Source: Treponema sp.
GTDB taxonomy: Bacteria > Spirochaetota > Spirochaetia > Treponematales > Treponemataceae
Direction of reading: 5' to 3'
Assembly (NCBI GenBank): GCA_016282455.1
Contig: JAEEKM010000329.1
Location: 1-5,288, forward strand
Length of the DNA: 5,288 nucleotides
In this document: positions 1-5,281 of the stretch, piece after piece
How positions within the stretch are numbered: the stretch's first letter is position 1
Layout: the number at the start of each line of letters is the position of its first letter
Notes under the pieces: generated by a model
What the model was told of the DNA's origin: nothing
Database searches by the model: none
Seen by the model: only the letters and a program-made list of their open reading frames with translations
Made by a program: the position numbers and the translations under genes

Positions 1-874
1 CTTCAACACTGTATGCGCAGGTGTTAAGCCAGTGCAAAAGTTTTTCTTTGTCATCAAGACAGTATGCCATTTCCAGTTTTTCGTAAAAAAACTTTTTGTG
101 TCCCAAAACAAGATTCATTCCCCATCGGCCAGCAAGATAAATTTTCAATTCTTCTTTCGCAGCAGAAAGCAGGACTTTTTTTAAGTCGCCCCAGGTAACA
201 ACTTCTTTTTTTGACTCATTAAATACAGAAAGACAGAGAAGGAAAATTGCAAGGTAGTAAATGAAAGTAGTTACAAGATAAACAGGCTTTGTGTCCATAA
301 GAGCTATTCTTGCAAATCCTGCCAGATCGGAGATAAAGAAAATAAGGCCTGCAAGTGAGTAGAATCTGTTTGAGAGGGATGCTGCCATAACCCAGGAACA
401 GACTGTTCCGTATAAAATTCCTATGACACAGACAAGAGTCAGTTTCTTAAAATACAAAAGGAAGACAACTATGGAAAGCAGTATGCCAAAGACAAAGGCC
501 CCATATTGGTAACGTTTGATATATGTGGTCTCCATTATGGCACGAATCAGAAAAAAGTGTCCGATTACATAAAAGAGGGCGCTGAATGGTAAATAAATTA
601 TTGCAAAAATATCACCGGGAATATAAAAGAAAAGTGCAGGAATAAGAAGATGATTTCTTTTGTTTTTATTACGGACAGTTCCCATGCAGACAGCGATAAA
701 CCATGTAAGGGAAGTGATAAAACGCATGATGAGGCGGGGAATAAGATAGTTCTTTTCATCGTTTACAAAAAAAGGAATTGCATTATTTACCAGAAATACA
801 ATTATTCCCGTCAAAAACAAAGTTAAAACTATTGCCGCACGTTTTTTATCTTCACCAAAAAAATGATTCTTCAT
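1..874 (-). CDS. YhhN/TMEM86-like eight-helix membrane protein (lysoplasmalogenase family), C-terminus cut by window edge
   Basis: Reading the minus strand from the ATG at 874 gives 291 uninterrupted codons (MKNHFFGEDKKRAAIV...) that leave the window without a stop, so the gene is partial. About eight hydrophobic helices are visible: residues 12-33, 45-65, 76-94, 98-115, 125-141, 144-166, 170-190 and 198-217. The YhhN family signature is present: a PGD motif (Asp88) in helix 3, an FYVIGHFFLI segment with His106 in helix 4, and FFISDLAG (Asp183) in helix 7. Known members (human TMEM86A/B, bacterial YhhN) hydrolyse the vinyl-ether bond of lysoplasmalogens, and paired Asp residues are family hallmarks; activity here is inferred. 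The core ends near residue 218, the usual family length, but at least 73 more soluble residues follow (220-291, W, K and E rich), which I do not recognise. A GGAG site lies 4 nt upstream of the ATG. The gene is probably co-transcribed with the SPFH gene, 90 nt upstream. Confidence 0.82.
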   Translation of the reverse strand, partial: MKNHFFGEDKKRAAIVLTLFLTGIIVFLVNNAIPFFVNDEKNYLIPRLIMRFITSLTWFIAVCMGTVRNKNKRNHLLIPALFFYIPGDIFAIIYLPFSALFYVIGHFFLIRAIMETTYIKRYQYGAFVFGILLSIVVFLLYFKKLTLVCVIGILYGTVCSWVMAASLSNRFYSLAGLIFFISDLAGFARIALMDTKPVYLVTTFIYYLAIFLLCLSVFNESKKEVVTWGDLKKVLLSAAKEELKIYLAGRWGMNLVLGHKKFFYEKLEMAYCLDDKEKLLHWLNTCAYSVE

Positions 875-878
875 TTTT

Positions 879-882
879 CTCC
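879..882 (-). promoter_or_regulatory. Ribosome binding site of the YhhN-like gene
   Basis: On the minus strand GGAG sits 4 nt before the ATG at 874. It decides the start: another ATG at 884 overlaps this site but is out of frame and meets a stop after ten codons (at 854-852). Confidence 0.7.
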
Positions 883-900
883 ATGTAAATAATCCAGGCA

Positions 901-952
901 GGTAATGGAGGACAGGGCTTCAACTTATTGGATGTCCCCATCCCATATTACC
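901..952 (-). repeat. Imperfect inverted repeat between the SPFH and YhhN-like genes
   Basis: GGTAAT and GGAGGACA at 901-914 are matched by TGTCCCC and ATTACC at 933-952 with a bulge, giving a 6-bp outer and about 7-bp inner stem around an 18-nt loop. A smaller perfect hairpin overlaps it: GGATG/CATCC at 930-934 and 939-943, which carries a GGGA tetraloop when read on the minus (transcribed) strand. No T-run follows on the minus strand, so this is not a standard terminator of the operon. It could be an RNA-processing or stability element, or have no function. Confidence 0.4.
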
Positions 953-964
953 TTTATTCTTCTT

Positions 965-1885
965 TTAGTTCTTTGCAACTTCCTTTAGTGCGCTTACCAC
1001 CCCGGCAAGGTTCTGGAAATCTGCAGGAACAATAAGTTTTGTTGCCTGACCGTTGGCGGCTTTTTCCATTGTTTCGAGACTGCGGAGTTTTATTACACCG
1101 TCATCTACACCAACATCTTTTATCATCTTTAAGCCGGCTGCAGTTGCTTCCTGAACTTCACGGATTGCCTGGGCTTCACCTTCTGCACGGCGGATTGCGG
1201 CTTCTTTATCTGCTTCTGCTTCAAGAATAGCGGCCTGTTTGTTTGCTTCGGCTTCGAGGATTGCAGCCTGTTTTTTTCCTTCGGCAACAAGAATTTCACT
1301 CTGCTTCTGACCTTCTGCAATAAGAATCTTTTCACGCCTTTCACGTTCTGCACGCATCTGTTTTTCCATTGCTTCACGGATTGCTTCAGGGGGCATGATG
1401 TTCTTAACTTCCACGCGGTTTACTTTTATTCCCCAGGGGTCAGTGGCTTCGTCAAGAATAGAACGCATTTTTGAGTTGATTACGTCACGGCTTGTAAGGG
1501 TGGCATCCAGTTCAAGTTCACCAATAATGTTACGCAGGGTTGTGGCACTTAAGTTTTCAATGGCCGTCATGGGATTTTCCACACCGTAGGAATAAAGTTT
1601 GGGGTCTGTAATCTGCATGTAAACAACTGTGTCAATTTTCATTGTAACATTGTCTTTTGTAATTACAGGCTGAGGCGGAAAGTCCAGCACTTTTTCCTTA
1701 AGGGACACTCTGTTTGCAATGCGGTCAATAAAGGGCACTTTTACATGAAGTCCTGTCTGCCAGGTTGCCACGTATGTTCCAAGACGCTCAATAATAAAGG
1801 CATGACTCTGGGGCACAATGCGAATGTTGGTGATAATCAGCACCAGCACAATGGCCACAATGGCCGCAATAAGATAAATACTCAT
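965..1885 (-). CDS. SPFH/band 7 membrane scaffold protein (stomatin/paraslipin, QmcA-like)
   Basis: This 306-residue protein has a single N-terminal membrane anchor (residues 3-20), then the SPFH domain: IVPQSHAFIIERLGTY at 24-39, PFIDRI near 51-56, the VITKDNV stretch at 74-80, and NIMPPEAIREAMEKQMRAERERR at 162-184. These are hallmark segments of paraslipins such as E. coli QmcA. A long coiled coil follows, with five consecutive 11-residue repeats (187-241), then a C-terminal tail with KLIVPADFQNLAGVVSAL. The length is normal for the family. Such proteins oligomerise into membrane-attached cages or microdomain scaffolds and typically pair with an NfeD protein, which is encoded 98 nt upstream here. 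AGGAG lies 6-7 nt before the ATG, fixing the start. The exact subfamily (QmcA, slipin or HflC-like) is less certain than the SPFH assignment. Confidence 0.95.
   Translation of the reverse strand: MSIYLIAAIVAIVLVLIITNIRIVPQSHAFIIERLGTYVATWQTGLHVKVPFIDRIANRVSLKEKVLDFPPQPVITKDNVTMKIDTVVYMQITDPKLYSYGVENPMTAIENLSATTLRNIIGELELDATLTSRDVINSKMRSILDEATDPWGIKVNRVEVKNIMPPEAIREAMEKQMRAERERREKILIAEGQKQSEILVAEGKKQAAILEAEANKQAAILEAEADKEAAIRRAEGEAQAIREVQEATAAGLKMIKDVGVDDGVIKLRSLETMEKAANGQATKLIVPADFQNLAGVVSALKEVAKN
1163..1327 (-). repeat. 33-bp tandem coding repeat (11-residue hendecads) in the SPFH gene
   Basis: Five back-to-back 11-residue units occupy residues 187-241, each starting I-L or I-R and carrying the core AEG or AEA followed by K/A-x-AA (for example ILVAEGKKQAA, ILEAEANKQAA, ILEAEADKEAA). 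At the DNA level the middle units are close 33-bp copies. Hendecad periodicity is typical of long coiled coils. Confidence 0.85.
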
Positions 1886-1891
1886 TTTTCA

Positions 1892-1896
1892 CTCCT
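1892..1896 (-). promoter_or_regulatory. Ribosome binding site of the SPFH gene
   Basis: The minus strand reads AAAAGGAGTGAAAA then ATG at 1885. This strong Shine-Dalgarno sequence at 6-nt spacing from GGAG supports the chosen start. Confidence 0.85.
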
Positions 1897-1920
1897 TTTG
1901 TTTAATAAAAATTTTCATTT

Positions 1921-1979
1921 GTTTAAAAAACTAAATCAACTCCCAGCGGGGGACCCGTTGATTTGAATTTTCATTCAAA
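1921..1979 (-). terminator. Hairpin pair plus T-run after nfeD: candidate attenuator or partial terminator
   Basis: Read on the minus strand just after the nfeD stop, there is first a perfect 7-bp hairpin TTTGAAT-GAAA-ATTCAAA (1979-1962) with a GNRA tetraloop. Next comes a stem AAATCAAC / GTTGATTT (1964-1957 with 1940-1933), extended by TCCC/GGGA after a 3-nt GGG bulge. AGTTTTTT follows at once. The stem plus T-run looks like an intrinsic terminator, but the SPFH gene follows in the same direction, so read-through (polarity) is more likely than a complete stop. The two hairpins share 1962-1964 and cannot both form fully. Confidence 0.6.
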
Positions 1980-1983
1980 AATA

Positions 1984-2424
1984 TTATTCAAGCGGTTTGA
2001 CAACTGCGGTAGCGCCCTGGATGTCTGTTACAGTACACTCTGTTCCTTTTTCAATAGAAGAGCCATCTGCAGAAGAGGCGGTCCATTCCACTCCGTTTAG
2101 TTTAACGGCTCCCTTTTGCAAATCTGTTATTGTCTCGGTGACAATTACTTTTTTTCCAATCAGGGCATCACTGTTAGTTGGCGTTTTTTTTGCAAATTTT
2201 TTCACTGCAAAAGGTCTGGTAAAAATCAGCAGAAGAAGGGAGAGTACAAGAAAAATCAAAAGCTGCCACTGTAAACTCATGTGGGTAAGCGAAAGAAAAA
2301 TCATTACTACGGCACCAAGAGCAAACCAGATGGTTGTAAGGGAAAATGTAAGTCCCTCAATCACAAGACAGAGTACTGCCACTCCAAGCCAGACCCAGGG
2401 CATGTAATTTAGAAAAAGTTCCAT
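1984..2424 (-). CDS. Short NfeD-family membrane protein with C-terminal OB-fold
   Basis: This 146-residue protein has N-terminal hydrophobic helices (about 10-28, 30-46 and 50-68) followed by a soluble beta-rich domain from about residue 84 (DALIGKKVIVTETITDL...GAVKLNGVEWTASS...GTECTVTDIQGATAVVKPLE). That is the NfeD OB-fold: the ALIGKKG-like opening, the V.LNGVEWTA core and the closing V..I.G..L.V strand are all seen. It is the short form (like E. coli YbbJ), lacking the ClpP-like protease domain of long NfeD. Short NfeD proteins sit beside and probably bind SPFH partners, and the SPFH gene follows in the same direction. No Shine-Dalgarno sequence precedes the ATG. An extended -10 promoter lies so close that the mRNA may begin at the ATG. 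A start at Met8 is possible, but it also lacks a ribosome site and would shorten the first helix region. Confidence 0.92.
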   Translation of the reverse strand: MELFLNYMPWVWLGVAVLCLVIEGLTFSLTTIWFALGAVVMIFLSLTHMSLQWQLLIFLVLSLLLLIFTRPFAVKKFAKKTPTNSDALIGKKVIVTETITDLQKGAVKLNGVEWTASSADGSSIEKGTECTVTDIQGATAVVKPLE

Positions 2425-2430
2425 GTATTA

Positions 2431-2459
2431 AGTATAGCATATATAATGGATTTTTGTAA
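2431..2459 (-). promoter_or_regulatory. Sigma70-type extended -10 promoter for nfeD (leaderless)
   Basis: On the minus strand there is a weak -35 TTACAA (2459-2454), a 17-nt spacer, then TGC-TATACT, an extended -10 (hexamer 2436-2431). Six nt separate the -10 from the nfeD ATG at 2424, so the predicted +1 falls on or next to the A of the ATG. Confidence 0.65.
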
Positions 2460-2490
2460 TAAAAAGAAGGACTTTCCTCAATTTTTTCTT

Positions 2491-2518
2491 TTGACATATC
2501 CTACGATTATGCTATACT
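2491..2518 (+). promoter_or_regulatory. Sigma70-type promoter of the chemoreceptor gene
   Basis: There is a perfect -35 TTGACA (2491-2496), a 16-bp spacer and the extended -10 TGC-TATACT (hexamer 2513-2518). The expected start is near 2525, giving a leader of about 29 nt that contains the ribosome site. This promoter lies inside the longest open frame, which shows that the upstream ATG at 2446 is not the real start. Confidence 0.75.
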
Positions 2519-2541
2519 ATATAATTGAGAAAAAGTTTTAT

Positions 2542-2546
2542 GGAGA
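2542..2546 (+). promoter_or_regulatory. Ribosome binding site of the chemoreceptor gene
   Basis: GGAGA ends 7 nt before the ATG at 2554. The frame is open upstream to an ATG at 2446, but that codon precedes the promoter and has no ribosome site, so 2554 is preferred. Confidence 0.8.
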
Positions 2547-2553
2547 AATAAAA

Positions 2554-4422
2554 ATGAATATTTTCCAAATCTACATGGTTTTATTCGGTCTGACCACAGT
2601 TATAGGAGTTCCCCTGCTTTCCTCATTTCAAGTAACACAAATTAAAGGCTCCACCTGGGCAGACTGGGTGAGCAGTCTGGGAGCCTCAATGGGTCCTGCA
2701 GCAGGAATTTTCCTTGTCGTTACAATCATCAGCTACATCATCATGAAACCCCTTCTTAACCTCATTAAAAAGGCAGAAAAAGAACCCATCTCTGAGAAAG
2801 AACAGCAGAGCATTGAAAAAATTCTTTCTAAAATAAGAATTATTACAACCATCTCCCTCATGGCCGGCTACCCTGTTGGTAACGGAACAACAATCCTTAT
2901 CAAAACTCTGACGCAAAAAGTAAAATACAATCCCGTAGACCTGATAATGATTATGGTTCTCATTCTCCTCTACGGCTTTCTTGCAGTACAGTACGCAGTA
3001 AAAGCCTATTCAACCCTCTGCCGCAACCAGCTTTTAAAACTCAGAATTACTTCCACAGACACGTTCAAAAAAGGAACTGTTTCCTTTAACATCGCTCAGG
3101 CAGTAATCGTAATTGTCTGTACAATTTCCTGGCATGTTTACTGCTCCGGCTACAGTGCAGTACGCCACAACTGGACCATGCCCTACTTTTTATCAAAAGT
3201 TGCCTTCGCTTTCGGTCAAGGTATTTTCCTCTGCCTGCCCCTTATTATTCTTATTCTCGTTCAGTTAAGAAGACGTTTTAAGAAAACCATCAATCAGATT
3301 ATCAAACTCAGAACAGAAGGTGACTTGCACAGCCGCATTTTCATCGGAGCCTTTGACGACTTTGGCGTAATGATGTCTGAACTGAACCTTCTTATGGACA
3401 GTCTGCACGATTCCCTCTTCAAACTCAAAACAGAAATTTCTTACGTAGACACACGTGCAGAAGAACTGGAAAATCTTACAGACGAATCTTCTTCCGACAT
3501 TGCACAGATTGTTGAACGCTTCCATGTTATGACTTCTGAATCAAAAAACACCCTCGACCTTCTTTCTTCCGTAAACTCAGGTGTTACAGAACTCAGTTCC
3601 GAAGCAGCCCAGGTAAGTAATTCTACAGAAAACCAGTCCAGGTCAGAAAAAGAAAATGCAGAGTCAATGACAGAAATGGTAAATAACTTCAATACCATCA
3701 CAAGCCTTATTTCCCGCGCACAGATTATTTCTCAGGAACTTACCGAAGAATCTGTTTCCGGTAGTGCAGAGGTTAAGAAGACACAGGAAATCATCAACGG
3801 TATTTCTGAAATGTCAAAGAAGATGATTGAAGTGATTAAGGTAATTCAGGCAGTTGCTTCACAGACAAACCTTCTTGCCATGAACGCCGCCATCGAAGCC
3901 GCCCACGCAGGTGAAGCAGGAAAAGGCTTTAGTGTTGTTGCAGACGAAATCCGTAAACTTTCTGAATCCACACAGCGTTCTGCAAAGGACATCAGTAACC
4001 TGATTAACGAGATTGCAAAATCCATGAACTCAGGTTCTTCAAACATGGAGCTTACCAGCAAAGCCTTCAATAAAATTCAGACCGACATTAACGAACAGAG
4101 CAGTGTGGTTCAGGAAATTTCCCGCACCGTTTCACAGCAGTCACAGGATGCTTCTTCAATTCTTACAAACACAAAACTTATTGTTAAGCAGATTGAAGAC
4201 GTAAACGGACTTGCACTAAACCAGGCAAAATACACCGAAGACATTATGCACAACATCAACGAAGCCGTATCTCTTGCAGGCGATGTAAACGTGTCTGTGG
4301 TTCAGTCTGAGGGCGTGGTAAAAACTTTTGCAGACTCCTTCTCTGCCGTTCGCGAAAAAGCAGAAGCCAACAAACAGTCAGTTCTTAACATTACCGTTGA
4401 GCTGGATAAGTTCAAGCTCTAA
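2554..4422 (+). CDS. Methyl-accepting chemotaxis protein with six-helix membrane sensor region
   Basis: This 622-residue receptor relays a signal to the CheA-CheW kinase complex at the inner membrane. The N-terminal third has six predicted helices (about 4-23, 48-70, 95-116, 127-150, 177-196, 212-237) with only short external loops and basic internal ones. It therefore lacks the usual periplasmic ligand-binding domain between two helices. After RRRFKK (239-244) comes a HAMP-like stretch (245-290, with the TEGDLHSRI and DDFGVMMSELN elements), then a long coiled coil. The signalling tip at 436-471 (ASQTNLLAMNAAIEAAHAGE, then AGKGFSVVADEIRKLSE) matches the MCP consensus almost exactly. The C-terminus (LDKFKL) has no NWETF-type tether for CheR. 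The start at 2554 follows GGAGA; a frame open to 2446 would add 36 residues translated from promoter DNA. The gene has its own promoter and terminator. The ligand is unknown. Confidence 0.95.
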   Translation: MNIFQIYMVLFGLTTVIGVPLLSSFQVTQIKGSTWADWVSSLGASMGPAAGIFLVVTIISYIIMKPLLNLIKKAEKEPISEKEQQSIEKILSKIRIITTISLMAGYPVGNGTTILIKTLTQKVKYNPVDLIMIMVLILLYGFLAVQYAVKAYSTLCRNQLLKLRITSTDTFKKGTVSFNIAQAVIVIVCTISWHVYCSGYSAVRHNWTMPYFLSKVAFAFGQGIFLCLPLIILILVQLRRRFKKTINQIIKLRTEGDLHSRIFIGAFDDFGVMMSELNLLMDSLHDSLFKLKTEISYVDTRAEELENLTDESSSDIAQIVERFHVMTSESKNTLDLLSSVNSGVTELSSEAAQVSNSTENQSRSEKENAESMTEMVNNFNTITSLISRAQIISQELTEESVSGSAEVKKTQEIINGISEMSKKMIEVIKVIQAVASQTNLLAMNAAIEAAHAGEAGKGFSVVADEIRKLSESTQRSAKDISNLINEIAKSMNSGSSNMELTSKAFNKIQTDINEQSSVVQEISRTVSQQSQDASSILTNTKLIVKQIEDVNGLALNQAKYTEDIMHNINEAVSLAGDVNVSVVQSEGVVKTFADSFSAVREKAEANKQSVLNITVELDKFKL

Positions 4423-4446
4423 CTTTTACTTCTTTTCAAAATCTAA

Positions 4447-4490
4447 AGATGGGAAAGCGGCTTTACTGTGGTTTTCTCATCTTTTTTTTT
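4447..4490 (+). terminator. Intrinsic terminator of the chemoreceptor gene
   Basis: A 12-bp stem pairs AGATGGGAAAGC (4447-4458) with GTTTTCTCATCT (4471-4482), with two G-T wobbles and a 12-nt loop. It is followed by a nine-T run (4482-4490). It lies 24 nt after the stop codon and isolates the next gene. Confidence 0.9.
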
Positions 4491-4511
4491 ACTCGCACAG
4501 ACTAAGAAAAG

Positions 4512-4527
4512 TTTGCGTTAATGCAAA
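4512..4527. promoter_or_regulatory. 16-bp near-palindrome over the methyltransferase -35 region (possible operator)
   Basis: The sequence TTTGCGTTAATGCAAA is its own reverse complement except at one symmetric pair of positions. It covers the -35 hexamer (4513-4518) and the start of the spacer, where a repressor would block RNA polymerase. No cognate regulator is visible in the window. Confidence 0.35.
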
Positions 4528-4541
4528 AAGCCATGTATAAT
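4513..4541 (+). promoter_or_regulatory. Sigma70-type promoter of the methyltransferase-like gene (near-leaderless)
   Basis: There is a -35 TTGCGT (4513-4518), a 17-bp spacer and a perfect -10 TATAAT (4536-4541). The expected start is near 4548, two nt before the ATG at 4550, so there is no room for a Shine-Dalgarno sequence in the mRNA. Confidence 0.7.
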
Positions 4542-4549
4542 AAATTATT

Positions 4550-5281
4550 ATGGAATTAGCAGAGACCTTTGTGGAGTATTATGATGAATTGTACCCCATC
4601 ATTCCAAGACAAAAAGAACTTTTCACAAATCTCATGAAGGAATTCCCTGAACCTGCAAGACTGCTTCGGGTGGGTTGCGGAACTGGTCTTTTTGAACACC
4701 AGCTTGCCAGGGAAAATGCAGATGTTACAGGCATAGAAAATACTTCTGCACTTCTGCGTTCAGCAAATTTACGCCGCCGCACACAGCTCATGTCACTGAG
4801 GTTTTTCCAGATGTCTTATCTGGACATGGCACGTTTTTTAGGTAAGGGTTTTTACAGCATTATTTCCTGTCTTGATGACCGCATTCTTTTCATTCACGAT
4901 TTGACCTTAATAAAAAAATTCTTTTTTGACACAAAACAACTGCTCACAAACAGGGGCTACCTGATTATTACCCTTCCGAATTTTAAGCTGTTTGGAAATG
5001 AAAAAGAATTCAGCCTGTCGGACAGAAAAAGCATAAGGTCCAGTCTCTTCACTTACATTGACCGGGAAAACGGTACATCTTATCTTTCTCAGGATTTGGA
5101 AACCGGAAACGGAAAAATGTTCACAATTCATGAACATGAAAAAATTCACGAATTAACTGCTGAAGAAATTGAAACTTTTGCAAAAGAGGCAGGATTTTCC
5201 CAGGTAAATCTCTATTCAGATTTTAATAAAAAGCCTTTCTCGCCTGAGTCTGAAAAAATAGTTGCAGTCCTTAAATCGTAA
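4550..5281 (+). CDS. Class I SAM-dependent methyltransferase-like protein, substrate unknown
   Basis: This 243-residue soluble protein has the Rossmann-like methyltransferase pattern. Motif I, LLRVGCGTGLFEHQLA, is at 38-53. An acidic residue (Glu63) follows strand 2 in VTGIENTS, the usual ribose-binding place. A post-motif FFQMSYLDM lies at 85-93, strand 4 is FYSIISCLDD at 101-110, and strand 5 is the typical GYLIITLPNF at 136-145 after a KQLLTNRG turn. The C-terminal half (HELTAEEIETFAKEAGFSQVNLYSDF) resembles the end of small-molecule methyltransferases of the Methyltransf_11/25 type. Motif I normally has Asp or Glu before the V-G-C-G-T-G loop; here it is Arg40. The gene is complete, ending TAA at 5279-5281. 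It is preceded by the chemoreceptor terminator and its own promoter, so it is a separate unit. It is not recognisably CheR. No Shine-Dalgarno sequence precedes the ATG. Confidence 0.85.
   Translation: MELAETFVEYYDELYPIIPRQKELFTNLMKEFPEPARLLRVGCGTGLFEHQLARENADVTGIENTSALLRSANLRRRTQLMSLRFFQMSYLDMARFLGKGFYSIISCLDDRILFIHDLTLIKKFFFDTKQLLTNRGYLIITLPNFKLFGNEKEFSLSDRKSIRSSLFTYIDRENGTSYLSQDLETGNGKMFTIHEHEKIHELTAEEIETFAKEAGFSQVNLYSDFNKKPFSPESEKIVAVLKS

Larger units (their letters stand above)
2431..2518. repeat. 11-bp inverted repeat joining the two divergent promoters
   Basis: AGTATAGCATA at 2431-2441 is the exact reverse complement of TATGCTATACT at 2508-2518. Each arm contains the extended -10 element (TGCTATACT) of one of the two divergent promoters. 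It may reflect only shared promoter consensus, or a common operator. Confidence 0.6.

Noticed and set aside
1039..1230. Leucine/histidine-rich plus-strand frame opposite the SPFH coiled coil
   Set aside because: It is a by-product of the repetitive coiled-coil codons read on the opposite strand.
1163..1327. The 33-bp repeats as a possible CRISPR or mobile-element repeat
   Set aside because: They are contiguous, in frame, without spacers, and encode a regular coiled coil typical of SPFH proteins.
1900..1961. A separate promoter for the SPFH gene (TTGATT and GAAAAT at 17 bp on the minus strand)
   Set aside because: The -10 is poor (4 of 6) and the -35 overlaps the hairpin stem. It is too weak to call, though a secondary promoter is not excluded.
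1997..2407. 136-residue plus-strand open frame antisense to nfeD
   Set aside because: It lies wholly within nfeD, which has clear family features. The translation is low-complexity Thr/Ser/Arg-rich, with no domain or ribosome site.
2468..2478. Small palindrome AGGA-CTT-TCCT midway between the divergent promoters
   Set aside because: Only four base pairs per arm in AT/purine-rich DNA; expected by chance, so not called an operator.
2446..2553. Longer start for the chemoreceptor at the ATG at 2446, adding 36 residues
   Set aside because: The extension is translated from the promoter (TTGACA at 2491, TATACT at 2513), has no ribosome site, and breaks the usual short cytoplasmic N-terminus. The ATG at 2554 has GGAGA at proper spacing.
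4328..4540. 70-residue plus-strand frame overlapping the end of the chemoreceptor gene
   Set aside because: It is out of frame inside the chemoreceptor gene and runs through the intrinsic terminator, with no ribosome site.
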